Origin: Limisphaera sp.
GTDB taxonomy: Bacteria; Verrucomicrobiota; Verrucomicrobiia; Limisphaerales; Limisphaeraceae
NCBI GenBank assembly: GCA_025057755.1
Contig: JANWVC010000013.1
Coordinates: 62,001-126,000 of the forward strand
Direction of reading: 5' to 3'
Length of the DNA stretch: 64,000 bases
In this document: in pieces, positions 9,779 to 20,320 of the stretch
How positions within the stretch are numbered: position 1 is the first letter of the stretch
Layout: each line of letters begins with the position of its first letter
Program-made: the position numbers and the translations under genes
The notes under the pieces: generated by a model
Databases searched by the model: none
Seen by the model: only the letters and a program-made list of their open reading frames with translations
What the model was told of the DNA's origin: nothing

Positions 9779-11107
9779 ATGCGCCCCCCGATGAAGGTAC
9801 TAGTCATTGGAGGAGGCGGCCGTGAACATGCCCTGGTCTGGAAATTAGCCCAATCTCCTCATGTTCGCACTTTGTTCTGCGCCCCAGGGAATGCAGGAAT
9901 CGCCCAGGAACGCATCGCGGCAACCGGTGCGCCCGTGCAATGTCTGCCCATCGGTGCCGAGGACCTCTCGCTCCTGTTAACGTGGGCTCAAGAGCATCGC
10001 CCTGACCTGACGGTGGTCGGCCCCGACAACCCGCTGGCCCTAGGGGTAGTGGACCTGTTTGAGGCGCATGGACTCCGCGCGTGGGGCCCAACCCGCGCCG
10101 CGGCCCGATTCGAAGCCTCAAAGGTTTTTGCGCAACAGTTCATGCAACGACATGGCATTCCGACAGCTCGCGCCGCCACGTTTACCGATCCCCGGCAAGC
10201 GTCCCAGTTTGTCGTTTCTTTGAACGGCCGCTGCGCAATCAAAGCAGATGGATTGGCCCTCGGCAAAGGTGTGCGCGTGTGCCACAACTTGAACGAAGCC
10301 CAAACTACCATTGAAGATTTCATGATCCGACGCGTCTTGGGCGAGGCCGGGCAGCAGGTGGTCATTCAGGAGCTGCTTGAAGGCATCGAAATTTCGCTTC
10401 ACGCTTTGTGCGACGGCCAAACAGTCGTCCCCTTTCCCACGGCTCAAGACCACAAACGGCTAGGTGAGGGCAACACTGGCCCGAATACTGGCGGGATGGG
10501 CACCTATTGCCCGACTCCCTTTCTCGACGAAGCCGGCGTAGCAACCGTTTACGAAGCCATTCTGCAACCCTGGTTGCGAGGATGTCGCTCTGAAGGCATC
10601 GTGTTCCGCGGTCTTTTGTATCCCGGCTTGATGCTCACCGCCGACGGTGCCAAGGTGCTCGAATTTAATGTGCGATTCGGGGACCCTGAGGCGCAGGTTT
10701 ACCTCACCCGTCTGCAAACCGACCTCTTGGAACTCCTGCTTGCGACCGTGGAAGGCCGACTGGCTTCGTGCCGGGCTTTGCAATGGTCTCCATCAGCCAG
10801 TGTTTGCATCATCCTGGCCAGCGCCGGCTATCCGGGAGGGTATCGTAAGGGCGTTCCCATCCACGGTATTGAAGAAGCCGAACGTCTGCCCGGCGTCAAA
10901 GTGTTCCACGCGGGCACAGCCCGGGAAAACGACCGATTCATCACGCGCGGCGGCCGCGTCCTGGGAGTCACCGCGCTCGGACCGGACCTCAGCACAGCCC
11001 GAGAAAAGGCCTATGAGGCCGTCCGCTGCATTTCCTTCGAGGGTATGCAATACCGTCGGGATATCGGATTCCAAGCGCTGGAGTGGATCCGCTCACACAA
11101 GTCCTAA
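9779..11107 (+). CDS. purD: Phosphoribosylamine-glycine ligase (GAR synthetase)
   Basis: Catalyses the second step of de novo purine synthesis, ATP-dependent joining of glycine to 5-phosphoribosylamine. The fold is ATP-grasp: N-domain KVLVIGGGGREHALVWKL, the glycine-rich KADGLALGKGV loop, EGIEISLHALCDG, the family signature NTGGMGTYCPTPF, and the metal-binding EFNVRFGDPEAQ. Two starts 12 nt apart are possible (9779 and 9791). The upstream one has a GGGA 7 nt before it and is used here; homologues usually begin MKVLVIGGG, i.e. at 9791. An open frame continues upstream to 9638 but has no family similarity. Ends 14 nt from the convergent carB gene. Confidence 0.95.
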   Translation: MRPPMKVLVIGGGGREHALVWKLAQSPHVRTLFCAPGNAGIAQERIAATGAPVQCLPIGAEDLSLLLTWAQEHRPDLTVVGPDNPLALGVVDLFEAHGLRAWGPTRAAARFEASKVFAQQFMQRHGIPTARAATFTDPRQASQFVVSLNGRCAIKADGLALGKGVRVCHNLNEAQTTIEDFMIRRVLGEAGQQVVIQELLEGIEISLHALCDGQTVVPFPTAQDHKRLGEGNTGPNTGGMGTYCPTPFLDEAGVATVYEAILQPWLRGCRSEGIVFRGLLYPGLMLTADGAKVLEFNVRFGDPEAQVYLTRLQTDLLELLLATVEGRLASCRALQWSPSASVCIILASAGYPGGYRKGVPIHGIEEAERLPGVKVFHAGTARENDRFITRGGRVLGVTALGPDLSTAREKAYEAVRCISFEGMQYRRDIGFQALEWIRSHKS

Positions 11108-11121
11108 AGGCCGCAGAAAAT

Positions 11122-12957
11122 TCACGGCCGATATTCCTGCAGACATTTCACATCGTAACCGTGCTGCCGTAGGGCCGCGATGCCCAACAAAGCGGCCTTG
11201 GCACCGCTCAACGTGGTCATGATGGGCACCCCCGCATATACCGCCGTGGTCCGAATTTTAACCTGATCCGCACGCGGCGTGGAGCCGGCCGGGGTGTTGA
11301 TAATTAAATGCAGCTCTCCGTTTTTAATGAGGTCCAATGCATTGGGGCGCCCCTCCCCAATCTTGAAAATGCGCCGCACCTTCAATCCCACAGCTTCCAA
11401 AACCTGCGCCGTACGACCCGTCGAAACGATTTCAAATCCCAGCTCAGCAAAACGCTGGGCAATCGCAGGAATATAGGGCTTATCCCGATCACTGACGCTG
11501 ATGAACACATTGCCCCGCAGGGGAAGAGGTGCACCCGCAGCCATCTGGCTTTTGGCATACGCCACCCCCAGATTGGCGTCTAATCCCATGACCTCGCCCG
11601 TGCTGCGCATTTCAGGAGACAACAAAATGTCCTGACCGGGAAACCGGCTGAACGGAAACACAGATTCTTTCACTGCCCAGTAACGCGGCCAAATCTCCTG
11701 CGTAAAGCCCAATTCCTTCAACGTGCGGCCCACCATCACCTTGGCGGCCAGCTTCGCCAACGGCACCTGAATGGCCTTACTCACAAACGGCACCGTCCGC
11801 GAGGCCCGAGGATTCACCTCCAACACGTAAACCGTATCATCCTTAACTGCATACTGCACATTCATCAGGCCGGTCACGCGCAGCTCCCGCGCCAGCGCAT
11901 GCGTGTAGTGCCGGATTACCTGGATGGTGTGATACGACAACGTGTGCGGCGGTAGCACCATGGCGGCATCGCCGGAATGGACCCCGGCAAACTCAATGTG
12001 CTCCAAAATACCGCCAATGACCACCGTGGCCTCCGCAGGATTCTCATACAGACCGACATCCGCCACGCAGTCCACATCCACTTCCGTGGCATCTTCCAGG
12101 AATTTATCTACCAACACCGGTCGCTCGGGCGATGCCTCAACTGCAAAGCGCATGTAATGCTGCAACTCGGCATCCGAGTACACGATCTGCATGGCCCGCC
12201 CGCCCAGGACAAAACTCGGCCGCACCAAGATTGGATAGCCCAGCCTGCGCGCCACCGCCAAGGCCTCCTGCTCATTCGTAGCCACGCCGTTGGGTGGCTG
12301 TGGAATGTTCAGCCTGCGTAGCAGGTTGGCAAAAAGTTCTCGGTCCTCCGCCACTTCAATGCTCTGCGCGGATGTCCCCAAAATCCGCACACCGTTGCGC
12401 TGCAGCGGCAGCGACAAGTTCAAAGGCGTCTGCCCCCCAAACTGCGCAATCACTCCATAACACTGCTCACGCTCGTAAATATGCAGAACATCCTCTAGCG
12501 TCAGTGGCTCGAAATACAAACGGTCACTGGTATCGTAATCCGTGGAAACTGTCTCCGGGTTCGAGTTCACCATGATGGTTTCAAACCCTTCCTCTTTCAG
12601 CGCAAAGGCTGCGTGAACACAGCAATAGTCGAACTCAATGCCCTGCCCAATCCGGTTCGGCCCCCCCCCCAGAATCATTACCTTGCGGCGGTCTGACACG
12701 CGAACCTCATCGTCGCCGCGATCGTACGTCGAGTAATAGTAAGGGGTGTAAGCCTCGAATTCGGCAGCGCACGTATCCACCAGCCGGTAACTCGGCAGCA
12801 GACCCCATTGCTTGCGCAACGCCCGAATCTCCTCCTCGGTCCGTCCGGTCAAATGCGCAATCTGACGATCCGAGAACCCCAAGGCCTTCGCTTGAGCCAG
12901 CAGTTCCGCGTTCACAGTCCCCTCAAACGGTCGCACATCCTGCCAACCAGCTCTCAC
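11122..12957 (-). CDS. carB: Carbamoyl-phosphate synthase large chain, C-terminal half only
   Basis: A 611-residue protein equivalent to about the last 595 residues of the ~1,070-residue E. coli CarB. It starts inside the oligomerisation domain (KALGFSDRQIAHLTGR, then YRLVDTCAAEFEAYTPYYYSTY). It carries the second ATP-grasp domain (ILGGGPNRIGQGIEFDYC, GGQTPLNL, VEVDVDCVADV), which phosphorylates carbamate, and the C-terminal MGS allosteric domain (NTPAGSTPRADQVKIR). The N-terminal half that makes carboxyphosphate and receives ammonia is not upstream: the preceding gene is an unrelated nuclease. A GTG start at 12957 has a GGAG site 9 nt before it, so this looks like a real independent gene of a split CarB. 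Products feed pyrimidine and arginine synthesis. Confidence 0.9.
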   Translation of the reverse strand: MRAGWQDVRPFEGTVNAELLAQAKALGFSDRQIAHLTGRTEEEIRALRKQWGLLPSYRLVDTCAAEFEAYTPYYYSTYDRGDDEVRVSDRRKVMILGGGPNRIGQGIEFDYCCVHAAFALKEEGFETIMVNSNPETVSTDYDTSDRLYFEPLTLEDVLHIYEREQCYGVIAQFGGQTPLNLSLPLQRNGVRILGTSAQSIEVAEDRELFANLLRRLNIPQPPNGVATNEQEALAVARRLGYPILVRPSFVLGGRAMQIVYSDAELQHYMRFAVEASPERPVLVDKFLEDATEVDVDCVADVGLYENPAEATVVIGGILEHIEFAGVHSGDAAMVLPPHTLSYHTIQVIRHYTHALARELRVTGLMNVQYAVKDDTVYVLEVNPRASRTVPFVSKAIQVPLAKLAAKVMVGRTLKELGFTQEIWPRYWAVKESVFPFSRFPGQDILLSPEMRSTGEVMGLDANLGVAYAKSQMAAGAPLPLRGNVFISVSDRDKPYIPAIAQRFAELGFEIVSTGRTAQVLEAVGLKVRRIFKIGEGRPNALDLIKNGELHLIINTPAGSTPRADQVKIRTTAVYAGVPIMTTLSGAKAALLGIAALRQHGYDVKCLQEYRP

Positions 12958-12961
12958 CCTG

Positions 12962-15900
12962 TCAAACTCCCTGCACTTTCAGTGGCATCAAGCGCCGAAA
13001 CCGGTGCCGATGCCGATCCAGCCGGCAAATCGCCTGACACTCACAATGATCACAAGCCACGCGTGTCCCGTGCCGGTACGGATCCGGCTTGACCTCCCCG
13101 GCCCAAATGCGAGCCGCAATCGCTGCAATCAACGATTTGCTTTCTTCCACAAACTGCGCAAAAGCCGCAGAATCCATGGCCTGCCATGAGTCTCGGCGCA
13201 AACTACCGTCCCGATTCCGACGCCACGCAAACTGCTCGCCTTGCTGGCACGACTCTGCGGCCTCCAGCCACGGCAGCGCGCTCGCGTCGAAAACGCCCAG
13301 ATGCTGGTAGGCGCTCCGCCCGGTCGCTGATTGCCCGGGATCTGCTTCCTCCACCGCAGACACTGACTCCGGTCGGGGCCGAAGCGGCACATAAAAGGCC
13401 CCCACCGGTCGAATTCGCGTTACCCCCAGTTGACGCCTTAACAGTTCCCATTCGGCCAACACCACCAAGTACACCCGCAACTGCAGGTCCACGCCGGCTT
13501 CCAACAACAGCCGATCCAGCTTAACCCGGCCTGATTTATAATCCATGACCGCCGCCAATGCCTCTTGTTCAGAGACCATGACCATGTCCACTCGGTCCAA
13601 GCGGCCGGTCAGCTCCACTGTTTGTCCTTCTGGGCCACGCAGCACGCATGCTGTTTCAGGGTCTTCACCAGGCGCACTTGCACCACCAAACACCCATTCC
13701 GCTGCCACCGGGTCCAGCCGATACCGCCCCTCCCTCATCCAGGCCCACATGACGTCCAGAAAACTCATCAAATCCTCCACGCATTGTTGTGCCATCAAGC
13801 GTCGCAACGCTGTCGCATCAAACAGACCATTTCGATACGTCTGTTGAACCTTAAGTGCACAGGTCCGCACAAGATCAACCGCCTCCTCCCAGGGCACCTC
13901 ACGCCATTTGCGTCCCCGATCGACCAAGGCCGTATGAAAGGCTGCTAATACCTCATGCAGATAGGCCCCTCGATCAGCTGCACTCACCTCATACAAATGC
14001 CGTTCTCGCGCCAGCAAACCGCCCCACACAAAGAACTGAAACGGACACGCCATGAACCGTTCCATCTGCGTGGCTGATAACTGCAGCCGCTGCCCATACA
14101 ATCGCTGCGCCGCAGCCGGATGAAGGACCGACCTCGAACCGGCTTCCACATACCGCAGATACGAGGCGGCTTGTTTTTGCAACCGATCCGGCAATTTCGC
14201 CACCAAATCGGTGCGACGGGCCGCCACGGCGGCCATGATCCGGGGCCACCACTCCTTCTCATGGACCGGTTCCAACACAGCATTGGTCTGCGGTCCCCTG
14301 TCCATGCGCGCCCCCTGTTCCTCTCTCACCCACGGCAGCCAACCACGCAAACGAGCCCAAAAGGGCGAGGGATGAAGCACCCGACCCCGCAGATCGCGCC
14401 GACACCACGTTATAACAAGCCGTTCCCTGGCCCTGGTACAGGCCACATAAGCGAAATGCTCCTCCCGAGCTCGTTGTTCATGCGGCTGTCGCTGCGCCGA
14501 CCAACCAGCGTCTGCCAACTGACGCCATTCGTCCTCGGACAGAAGCGGTCCGCTGACAGGCCGCGCGGGGAAGATCCCCTCGTTCCAACCCATTAGGAAG
14601 ACCAAACGGGCCTCGGATTGACGGGACCGATCGACCGTACCCACCAAGACTTGATCTAACGCCGGCGGAATAACGCCCACGGTGAGACTCGCCAAACCTG
14701 CCTCCAGAATCGGCAACCACTCTCGACACTCCAAGGTTTGGCCACCAAAAGCCAGTTCCAGATCTTCCAACCAGCGATGCATTTCCTCTAGGATCGTCCC
14801 ATGCACGGCTCCGGCCAGACTGCCCTGCCATGCCGGGCCAAATGTCCCACCAATTTCCCCGGCCCATTCAGCCAACTGCTGCTCCACCCCCAGGTCACGC
14901 CACAACCGACGCAGCGCTTCAACCAGTACGGTCCCTTGTACTGGTTTTCGGCCCTGACCCAACATGTCGTCCCATGTCCGCCAGGGCTGCAGCAATTGGT
15001 CCCAACGATGCGCCCGATCTGCTGATGCTTGCTCCAACCATTGCCGCACCTGGGGACCAAGCCACGTGTCCCGACCTTCCCAACCACATGCCAGCGCCTG
15101 ATTCTCCAAAGCGTCCAGTTCCTCCTCGCTGAGATGCCACACCAGCCCGCACTTCAACACACTGAACCAGTCCGCCTGTCGCCAATGCCGCGCCACCAGA
15201 CGCATGGCCCCGCGCGTCAAGACCACCAACGGATGCTGTCCCACAGGCTCGCGCCGGTCCCAATGACACGGAATCTCGTACTCGCCAAACACCCGTCGAA
15301 GTAAGGGCAACTCCCTTTCCAGATCCCGAACCAGCACCAATACCTCGCGAAACCGGCCCCCCTCACGAACAAAACGCCACACTTCCCGCGCCACAAAGGT
15401 CGCTTCTGCCAAGGGATCCTCACAACAAACCCCACGGACAACGTTCGCCGCGGCCCTATCGTCAGACAGAGGCGTCTCTTGGGACACCTCAGATACACCC
15501 GCCCAAAGGCGTTCCAACCAATACAGTCCCGGAGCCTGATCAAATCGGCCATTTCGCGTACGTGCTTCCAAATGTTCCTCCACCAACTCCACGCCCACTC
15601 TTCCACGAAGCGCCTTTTCCAAGGCCTCTCTCGCGCGCACCACCACCCACCACGGAGACAACCAATCTACGTGGGCCAGACCGGATCGCTCCAAACAAAA
15701 GGTCACGGTCATCTGCCGACAGTGACGCGTCAGCGCGGCGAGCAAGTTCACTTCATTCGGCGCCAACTCCGCGAACCCGTCCACCCACACCGCTTCGATC
15801 CAGGGTGATTCAACACGGCTTTCCAACAGCTCTGTCACGCGCTCAGGCAGCGACTGAGCATCCACCAAGCCGTGGCTCTTCAACCATTCTTCATAAGCCT

Positions 15901-16390
15901 CGCTCAATGCAGCCAAGTCCTGCAGCTTCAGCGCCAGGCGCGGATTTTCCACCTTCGACGCGAGCTCTCGCAAACAAGCAGCAGTCCTCCGATGCCGCTG
16001 GCACTCTGCCCACGCTTCACTCAGTTCCTGAGCAAAACCAACACCCCGGGCGCTTCCGCCAAACACCCGCAGTCCAGAGCCAAGTCGACTCAGCAAAGCT
16101 CGAAACACCATCACCCGCCCTTCCGCAGAAAGCAGTGGCATAGGCCCGCCTCCCAGCTTGTCCCACAGCCAGAAACATAGGCGCTCCGGCGAAAGCACAT
16201 TCAGCCTCACGTACCCGGGTAAACCCAGCTCCACCAATAACTGCCGCTCCAACTGAAAGGTCATCTGTCGCGGCGCCAGTAACACCAAAGGATCGCCCTC
16301 TACCGCCGTTTCCAAACGTCTGCGAATCTCCTCCAGACAACGGCGCGTTTTACCGCTGCCGGCCGGACCGATCCAAAACCGAACCTGCAT
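12962..16390 (-). CDS. AddB-like helicase/PD-(D/E)XK nuclease
   Basis: A 1,142-residue protein resembling AddB of the AddAB double-strand-break processing enzyme. It has an N-terminal Walker A GPAGSGKTRRC, UvrD-like helicase remnants in the middle (VFLMGWNEGIFPARP, ACTRARERLVITW) and a C-terminal RecB-type nuclease domain (RGAYLHEVLAAFH, then AVMDYKSG). Four cysteines fit the AddB iron-sulphur staple: one before the nuclease (MACPFQFF) and three at the end in CDHCECQAIC (C-x2-C-x5-C). The start at 16390 has GGAG upstream; an earlier ATG at 16426 does not. No addA partner is in the window. Stops 4 nt before the carB fragment start. Confidence 0.85.
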   Translation of the reverse strand: MQVRFWIGPAGSGKTRRCLEEIRRRLETAVEGDPLVLLAPRQMTFQLERQLLVELGLPGYVRLNVLSPERLCFWLWDKLGGGPMPLLSAEGRVMVFRALLSRLGSGLRVFGGSARGVGFAQELSEAWAECQRHRRTAACLRELASKVENPRLALKLQDLAALSEAYEEWLKSHGLVDAQSLPERVTELLESRVESPWIEAVWVDGFAELAPNEVNLLAALTRHCRQMTVTFCLERSGLAHVDWLSPWWVVVRAREALEKALRGRVGVELVEEHLEARTRNGRFDQAPGLYWLERLWAGVSEVSQETPLSDDRAAANVVRGVCCEDPLAEATFVAREVWRFVREGGRFREVLVLVRDLERELPLLRRVFGEYEIPCHWDRREPVGQHPLVVLTRGAMRLVARHWRQADWFSVLKCGLVWHLSEEELDALENQALACGWEGRDTWLGPQVRQWLEQASADRAHRWDQLLQPWRTWDDMLGQGRKPVQGTVLVEALRRLWRDLGVEQQLAEWAGEIGGTFGPAWQGSLAGAVHGTILEEMHRWLEDLELAFGGQTLECREWLPILEAGLASLTVGVIPPALDQVLVGTVDRSRQSEARLVFLMGWNEGIFPARPVSGPLLSEDEWRQLADAGWSAQRQPHEQRAREEHFAYVACTRARERLVITWCRRDLRGRVLHPSPFWARLRGWLPWVREEQGARMDRGPQTNAVLEPVHEKEWWPRIMAAVAARRTDLVAKLPDRLQKQAASYLRYVEAGSRSVLHPAAAQRLYGQRLQLSATQMERFMACPFQFFVWGGLLARERHLYEVSAADRGAYLHEVLAAFHTALVDRGRKWREVPWEEAVDLVRTCALKVQQTYRNGLFDATALRRLMAQQCVEDLMSFLDVMWAWMREGRYRLDPVAAEWVFGGASAPGEDPETACVLRGPEGQTVELTGRLDRVDMVMVSEQEALAAVMDYKSGRVKLDRLLLEAGVDLQLRVYLVVLAEWELLRRQLGVTRIRPVGAFYVPLRPRPESVSAVEEADPGQSATGRSAYQHLGVFDASALPWLEAAESCQQGEQFAWRRNRDGSLRRDSWQAMDSAAFAQFVEESKSLIAAIAARIWAGEVKPDPYRHGTRVACDHCECQAICRLDRHRHRFRRLMPLKVQGV

Positions 16391-16645
16391 GCAACCAATC
16401 TCCGACAAGACCCGCAAAAAGGGCAAAGTCTTTTACACGAGGTTGCACCTGGGCCCTACAGCCACACGTAAGCGCCTTAAAGCAAGCGACAAGATGCGTC
16501 AGCCAAAGCAGCCAACCTCGCCAAAAACCAACCTGCTCCAACACAAAAGGTGCGTCCCCCGGCCTCGCGGAAGGATACGGAAGTGCTCTGCCTTGGTTCA
16601 CACCGAGCGGTTGTTGCTCCGGGGCCAATGGACCACCTCAAGCGT
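16391..16645. other. Intergenic region upstream of AddB-like gene
   Basis: About 255 bases between the 3' end of the sensor kinase gene and the AddB-like gene, both on the minus strand. No further gene, no strong terminator hairpin with T-run, and no repeat is evident. It presumably contains the promoter of the AddB-like/carB unit. Confidence 0.3.
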
Positions 16646-19528
16646 TCAACCCCCCGCACCGTTGCCAGGTGCCCCACCGGCCGGTGTCTTGAAAACTTCT
16701 TCCAATGCCTCCAACAGTTGATACGCCGTGAATGGCTTCGCCAGACTCACCCGCGCCCCGGCCGCGCGAGCCTCCCCAATACGCGCTTCCTCCCCCAGGC
16801 CTGTAATGCAGATGATCGGCAGCTCAGGCGCCAACGCCCGCAACTTTCGCACCAGCGCCGGGCCGTCCATGCGCGGCATCATCAGATCCGTGATCACCGC
16901 GCGAATCTGGGAGCCTTGCCGTTCCCACACAGCGATGCCCTCCTGACCATCAGCCGCAAGCAAGGGATCATAACCGTGCGAACGCAGGATGGCTGCCGTG
17001 ATCTGCCGCACAGCAGGTTCATCGTCCACCACCAGAACGCGTTGTCCCTGACCTCGCCCCGGAGCCGACCGAGGCTGCAAGTCGGTGTCACCCATTTCCT
17101 CTTGCGGAAGCGCCGGCAAATACACAGAGAACACGCTGCCTTTGCCCACCTCGGATTCCACCAAGACGAACCCCCCATGAGATTCAACAATGCCCAAAAC
17201 TGTGGCCAATCCCAAACCGGTGCCCTGTCCCAACGGCTTGGTCGTGAAAAAAGGATCGAAGATCTTGTCCAGCAGCTCAGCCGGGATCCCCACACCCGTG
17301 TCCTGAACCGAAAGCACCGTATAAGGTCCGGGTCGGGCTTTCACATGCAGCCGTTGGGCCTCCGCTTCTCCAAGGGTTTGGTTGTCCAAGCGCAAGGTCA
17401 AAAGCCCACCCTGTGGCATGGCATCGCGTGCATTCACACACAAGTTCATTAAAACCTGCTGCAACTGAGTGGGATCGCCCCGCACCAACCAGGGTCGCCG
17501 CGTCATCCGAACCTGGACCTGAATGGAGCGAGGAAAAGTCTCCGTGATAATCCGCTCCACCTCCCGTACCAAGTGCTTCCATTGCACCAACACGCGAGTC
17601 CCCTCCACACCCCGCGCAAAAGTCAGCACCTGCCGGATAATGGCTGCGCCGCGCTGGGCACATGTTTCCAACGTCTGCAGGCAGGTTAAAGCCGCTTCAC
17701 TTCGCACTTCCTCTTTCAGATATTGCACCGCCATCAAGATGGGCGACAGCACGTTGTTCAAATCATGCGCCAAACCACTGGCCAGGGTGCCTATGCTCTC
17801 CAGCCGCTGGCTTCGCAAAAGTTGGTTTTCTAATCGCTTCCGTTCCGTAATGTCCGTGTTAACGATCAGAATGGCCTTGGGAAAACCATCGCTGCGCCGG
17901 ATGAGCGTCCATCGACTCTGCACCGCCAGCTCCCGACCCGATCGATCCCGGTGCCGCATCTCTCCGCTCCATTCGCCCCGCTCCTGCACAGCAGCCACGG
18001 CCTCGGAGACCTGCGCCGCATCAACCATAAATCCCAGCTCGTGGGTGGTCCGCCCCTGCACCTCCGCAGCACTCCATCCGTACAAAGCCGACGCCCCTTC
18101 GTTCCAGTAAAGAATCCGATCGCAGAAGTCTCGCACCAAGACCGCATCCTTGGTCACCTCCAGCAAGGCCGCCTGCGAGCGGATGCGCATCTCCGCTTGC
18201 GTCCGCTCCGTCACATCCTCTAAACAGAGCAGCACGCGGTCGGATCCATTCGATTGCACCAGCTCCGTAGAAACCAGCAAAACTGTTTCCACTGGCCGAC
18301 TCTCCCGCAAAAGGGTTTTTTGAATTTGCCGTCGGACCCAGCCCTTCCCATCACGGAACGTGGAGATCAACGCCTGCCGCAGATCGCAAGCGGGGCAATC
18401 CGGGGTCGTGCCGCATTCGTAGCCACGGCGCACGCAGGCTTCGCATCCGAGGAAGGCCCCCGGTGGCAGGCCTAGCAGAGACTCGGCCGGCCGGCCGACA
18501 AAAGCAGCGGCTGCTTGATTCGCCCGGACCACACGCAGTTGCGGATCAAACAAGCAAATGATCCCCGGCGTCTGGTCATACACCGCCCGCAACTCCGTCT
18601 CGCTTTGCCGTAACGATTCCCGCGCCTGCCAGCGATCCAACAACATCGCCACGTAATCCCCTAAGTGCGCCAACAACCGGATCGTGTCCGATGTCACAGG
18701 ATGCGGCTGACGATCAGCCAGTCCCAGCACCCCGATCAATTGCGAGCCTGCCCGTAACGGGACGCCTACATAGGTTCGAATACCCCATCGCCGCACCAAC
18801 GGCGCTGCCTGCGCTGGCGATTCTCCCACCTCCGTTTCGATCACCATCTGCCCGCTTGCCACCACCCGGTTGGACAAACTCACATCCATCGGCACTTCCA
18901 ACGGCGTCGGCAGATCCGCCAAATCCAGCCCGCAGACGCCTCGATAAACCAGCGTGGCCTGCTCATGTTGACAAATCTCGAGCGTGACAATGGGAAAACC
19001 CGTCAGCGCCGAAAGTTCTTCTGCCATCCGATCAAAGCGAGGTTCGCCCGGACCCTCAGACCACGCCAATTCAACCAGCCGCTGATACACCTCCAACCAC
19101 CGTTCGCGATGGACGGGGTCCTTTGGAGGCATTTCGACTCCCATCCCATCCGCCAACCACCAGCTTTCCCACACTTGACCGCCTTGGCCTGCCCAACTCG
19201 CCACGCCTACCCAATACTCACCCCATTCCTCCCCCTGCTTCCGTAACCTCGCGCGGAGCCAAACTCCGTCTTGTGCCGATCGCCAGACAGCCCGCAAACG
19301 CGCCCGGATCTTTTCCCATTCGGCAATCGAGGGAAACAGATCCGAAACAAGGCGACCTTGCAACGTTTCCACTGACCAGCCCAGCAACGTTGCAAACCGA
19401 GAGCTGACTCCCACCAATCGGCCTTCACACACCAGGGCATGCCCAGCGCATGAAATCTCAACCGTTGAATCCGCACCTCCGGACTCTCCCGACGTCACCC
19501 CACCCTGCTCGGGCAGCTCCCGGCTCAT
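16646..19528 (-). CDS. Hybrid sensor histidine kinase with PAS, GAF and receiver domains
   Basis: A soluble-looking hybrid kinase of about 960 residues. Order of parts: N-terminal PAS-like segment; GAF domain ([19 protein letters not shown]); a PAS domain with a cysteine-rich insert ([14 protein letters not shown], then CPACDLR); a second PAS ([19 protein letters not shown]). Then come the HisKA phospho-acceptor box [15 protein letters not shown], HATPase motifs (N box [12 protein letters not shown]1 DTGVGIP, G2 GTGLGLATV) and a C-terminal receiver domain whose phospho-acceptor Asp lies in [11 protein letters not shown] and conserved Lys in LAKPF. No membrane segment is seen. Start is uncertain: 19528 has GGGA at good spacing; 19561 and 19609 (TTG) are alternatives. 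No response regulator adjoins. Confidence 0.85.
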   Translation of the reverse strand: MSRELPEQGGVTSGESGGADSTVEISCAGHALVCEGRLVGVSSRFATLLGWSVETLQGRLVSDLFPSIAEWEKIRARLRAVWRSAQDGVWLRARLRKQGEEWGEYWVGVASWAGQGGQVWESWWLADGMGVEMPPKDPVHRERWLEVYQRLVELAWSEGPGEPRFDRMAEELSALTGFPIVTLEICQHEQATLVYRGVCGLDLADLPTPLEVPMDVSLSNRVVASGQMVIETEVGESPAQAAPLVRRWGIRTYVGVPLRAGSQLIGVLGLADRQPHPVTSDTIRLLAHLGDYVAMLLDRWQARESLRQSETELRAVYDQTPGIICLFDPQLRVVRANQAAAAFVGRPAESLLGLPPGAFLGCEACVRRGYECGTTPDCPACDLRQALISTFRDGKGWVRRQIQKTLLRESRPVETVLLVSTELVQSNGSDRVLLCLEDVTERTQAEMRIRSQAALLEVTKDAVLVRDFCDRILYWNEGASALYGWSAAEVQGRTTHELGFMVDAAQVSEAVAAVQERGEWSGEMRHRDRSGRELAVQSRWTLIRRSDGFPKAILIVNTDITERKRLENQLLRSQRLESIGTLASGLAHDLNNVLSPILMAVQYLKEEVRSEAALTCLQTLETCAQRGAAIIRQVLTFARGVEGTRVLVQWKHLVREVERIITETFPRSIQVQVRMTRRPWLVRGDPTQLQQVLMNLCVNARDAMPQGGLLTLRLDNQTLGEAEAQRLHVKARPGPYTVLSVQDTGVGIPAELLDKIFDPFFTTKPLGQGTGLGLATVLGIVESHGGFVLVESEVGKGSVFSVYLPALPQEEMGDTDLQPRSAPGRGQGQRVLVVDDEPAVRQITAAILRSHGYDPLLAADGQEGIAVWERQGSQIRAVITDLMMPRMDGPALVRKLRALAPELPIICITGLGEEARIGEARAAGARVSLAKPFTAYQLLEALEEVFKTPAGGAPGNGAGG

Positions 19529-19794
19529 CTCGGATCCCGCTGCATGCACAATTCCAGCCATGACCGCCAGGAATGGACAGCCAGCCAGGGCTTCTCCTTC
19601 AAAAAGCAAGCCCCCACCTTAATGGGCTTTTAAAACACACCTCAGGGTCCACACCTAACCCTGACCAACCCTTCATTCATATCGGCCGGCTCCCTCGACC
19701 TCTTAAACGCAAAGCTGCCTTGCCAAGGCACAATCCCCCAGCAGGATCCACCGTGACGTAACAACGGCACCCCTCCTGCAAAGCGCCGCCGGTT

Positions 19795-20109
19795 TCACCC
19801 CAGATAAAACATCAGCTCAAGGTCATGCGCCACCGGCTCATGATCCGGATGCACCTCCATCAAGTCGGCCATAGAATCCCACCACCGCCGCATCAAAGGA
19901 TGCCGCCGCAGCCGCTCTGGGTCGTACCCACACCCTACCTTGTGTACAGCAAAGAGGCGGTTCGTGGTCAGATCCAAAAAAATTGCGTAATCGTAAATCC
20001 CATGCTGCCGCAACAGCTCAGCCAATTCGGGCCAGATCGCGTCGTGCCGCCGCCGATACTCAGCCGCACACCCGGGCTTCAACTGCATCACAAATCCACG
20101 CAACTGCAT
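19795..20109 (-). CDS. rhaM: L-rhamnose mutarotase
   Basis: A 104-residue protein of the RhaM/YiiL family, which interconverts the alpha and beta anomers of L-rhamnose (or L-fucose-like sugars) before isomerisation. The sequence shows the family's dimeric ferredoxin-like pattern: GFVMQLKPGCAAEYRRRHD with the catalytic His, WPELAELLRQHGIYDYAIFL, and the C-terminal PLMRRWWDSMADLMEV. The start at 20109 follows AGAGGAAGG; a longer reading frame to 20214 lacks family similarity. It stands apart from other rhamnose genes. With the GH95 gene it hints at deoxy-sugar use. Confidence 0.92.
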   Translation of the reverse strand: MQLRGFVMQLKPGCAAEYRRRHDAIWPELAELLRQHGIYDYAIFLDLTTNRLFAVHKVGCGYDPERLRRHPLMRRWWDSMADLMEVHPDHEPVAHDLELMFYLG

Positions 20110-20320
20110 GCCCCTTCCTCTACCCCCGCAGACCGCGTGCCCCAAGCCCAAAAAAACCGGCCCAATCCCGCGCTGGTTCGCATCACTTGGCAAAATTGAG
20201 TCAACTTTCGGCAAAGGTGGAGAAGCCGAGCCAACTACTTCGGCGTCAAATGGTCAACAAGGCATCTACGCGTGCGTGCTGTTATAAAACAGCGCAACTT
20301 ATCGTAGGTTGCCTTAATCC
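20110..20320. promoter_or_regulatory. Divergent region between rhaM and the hdr-mvh operon
   Basis: About 210 bases between divergently read genes. AT-richer sequence including TATAAA at about 20283-20288 could be a -10 element for the hdr-mvh transcript, but no matching -35 box can be asserted. No regulator binding site was recognised. Confidence 0.35.
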
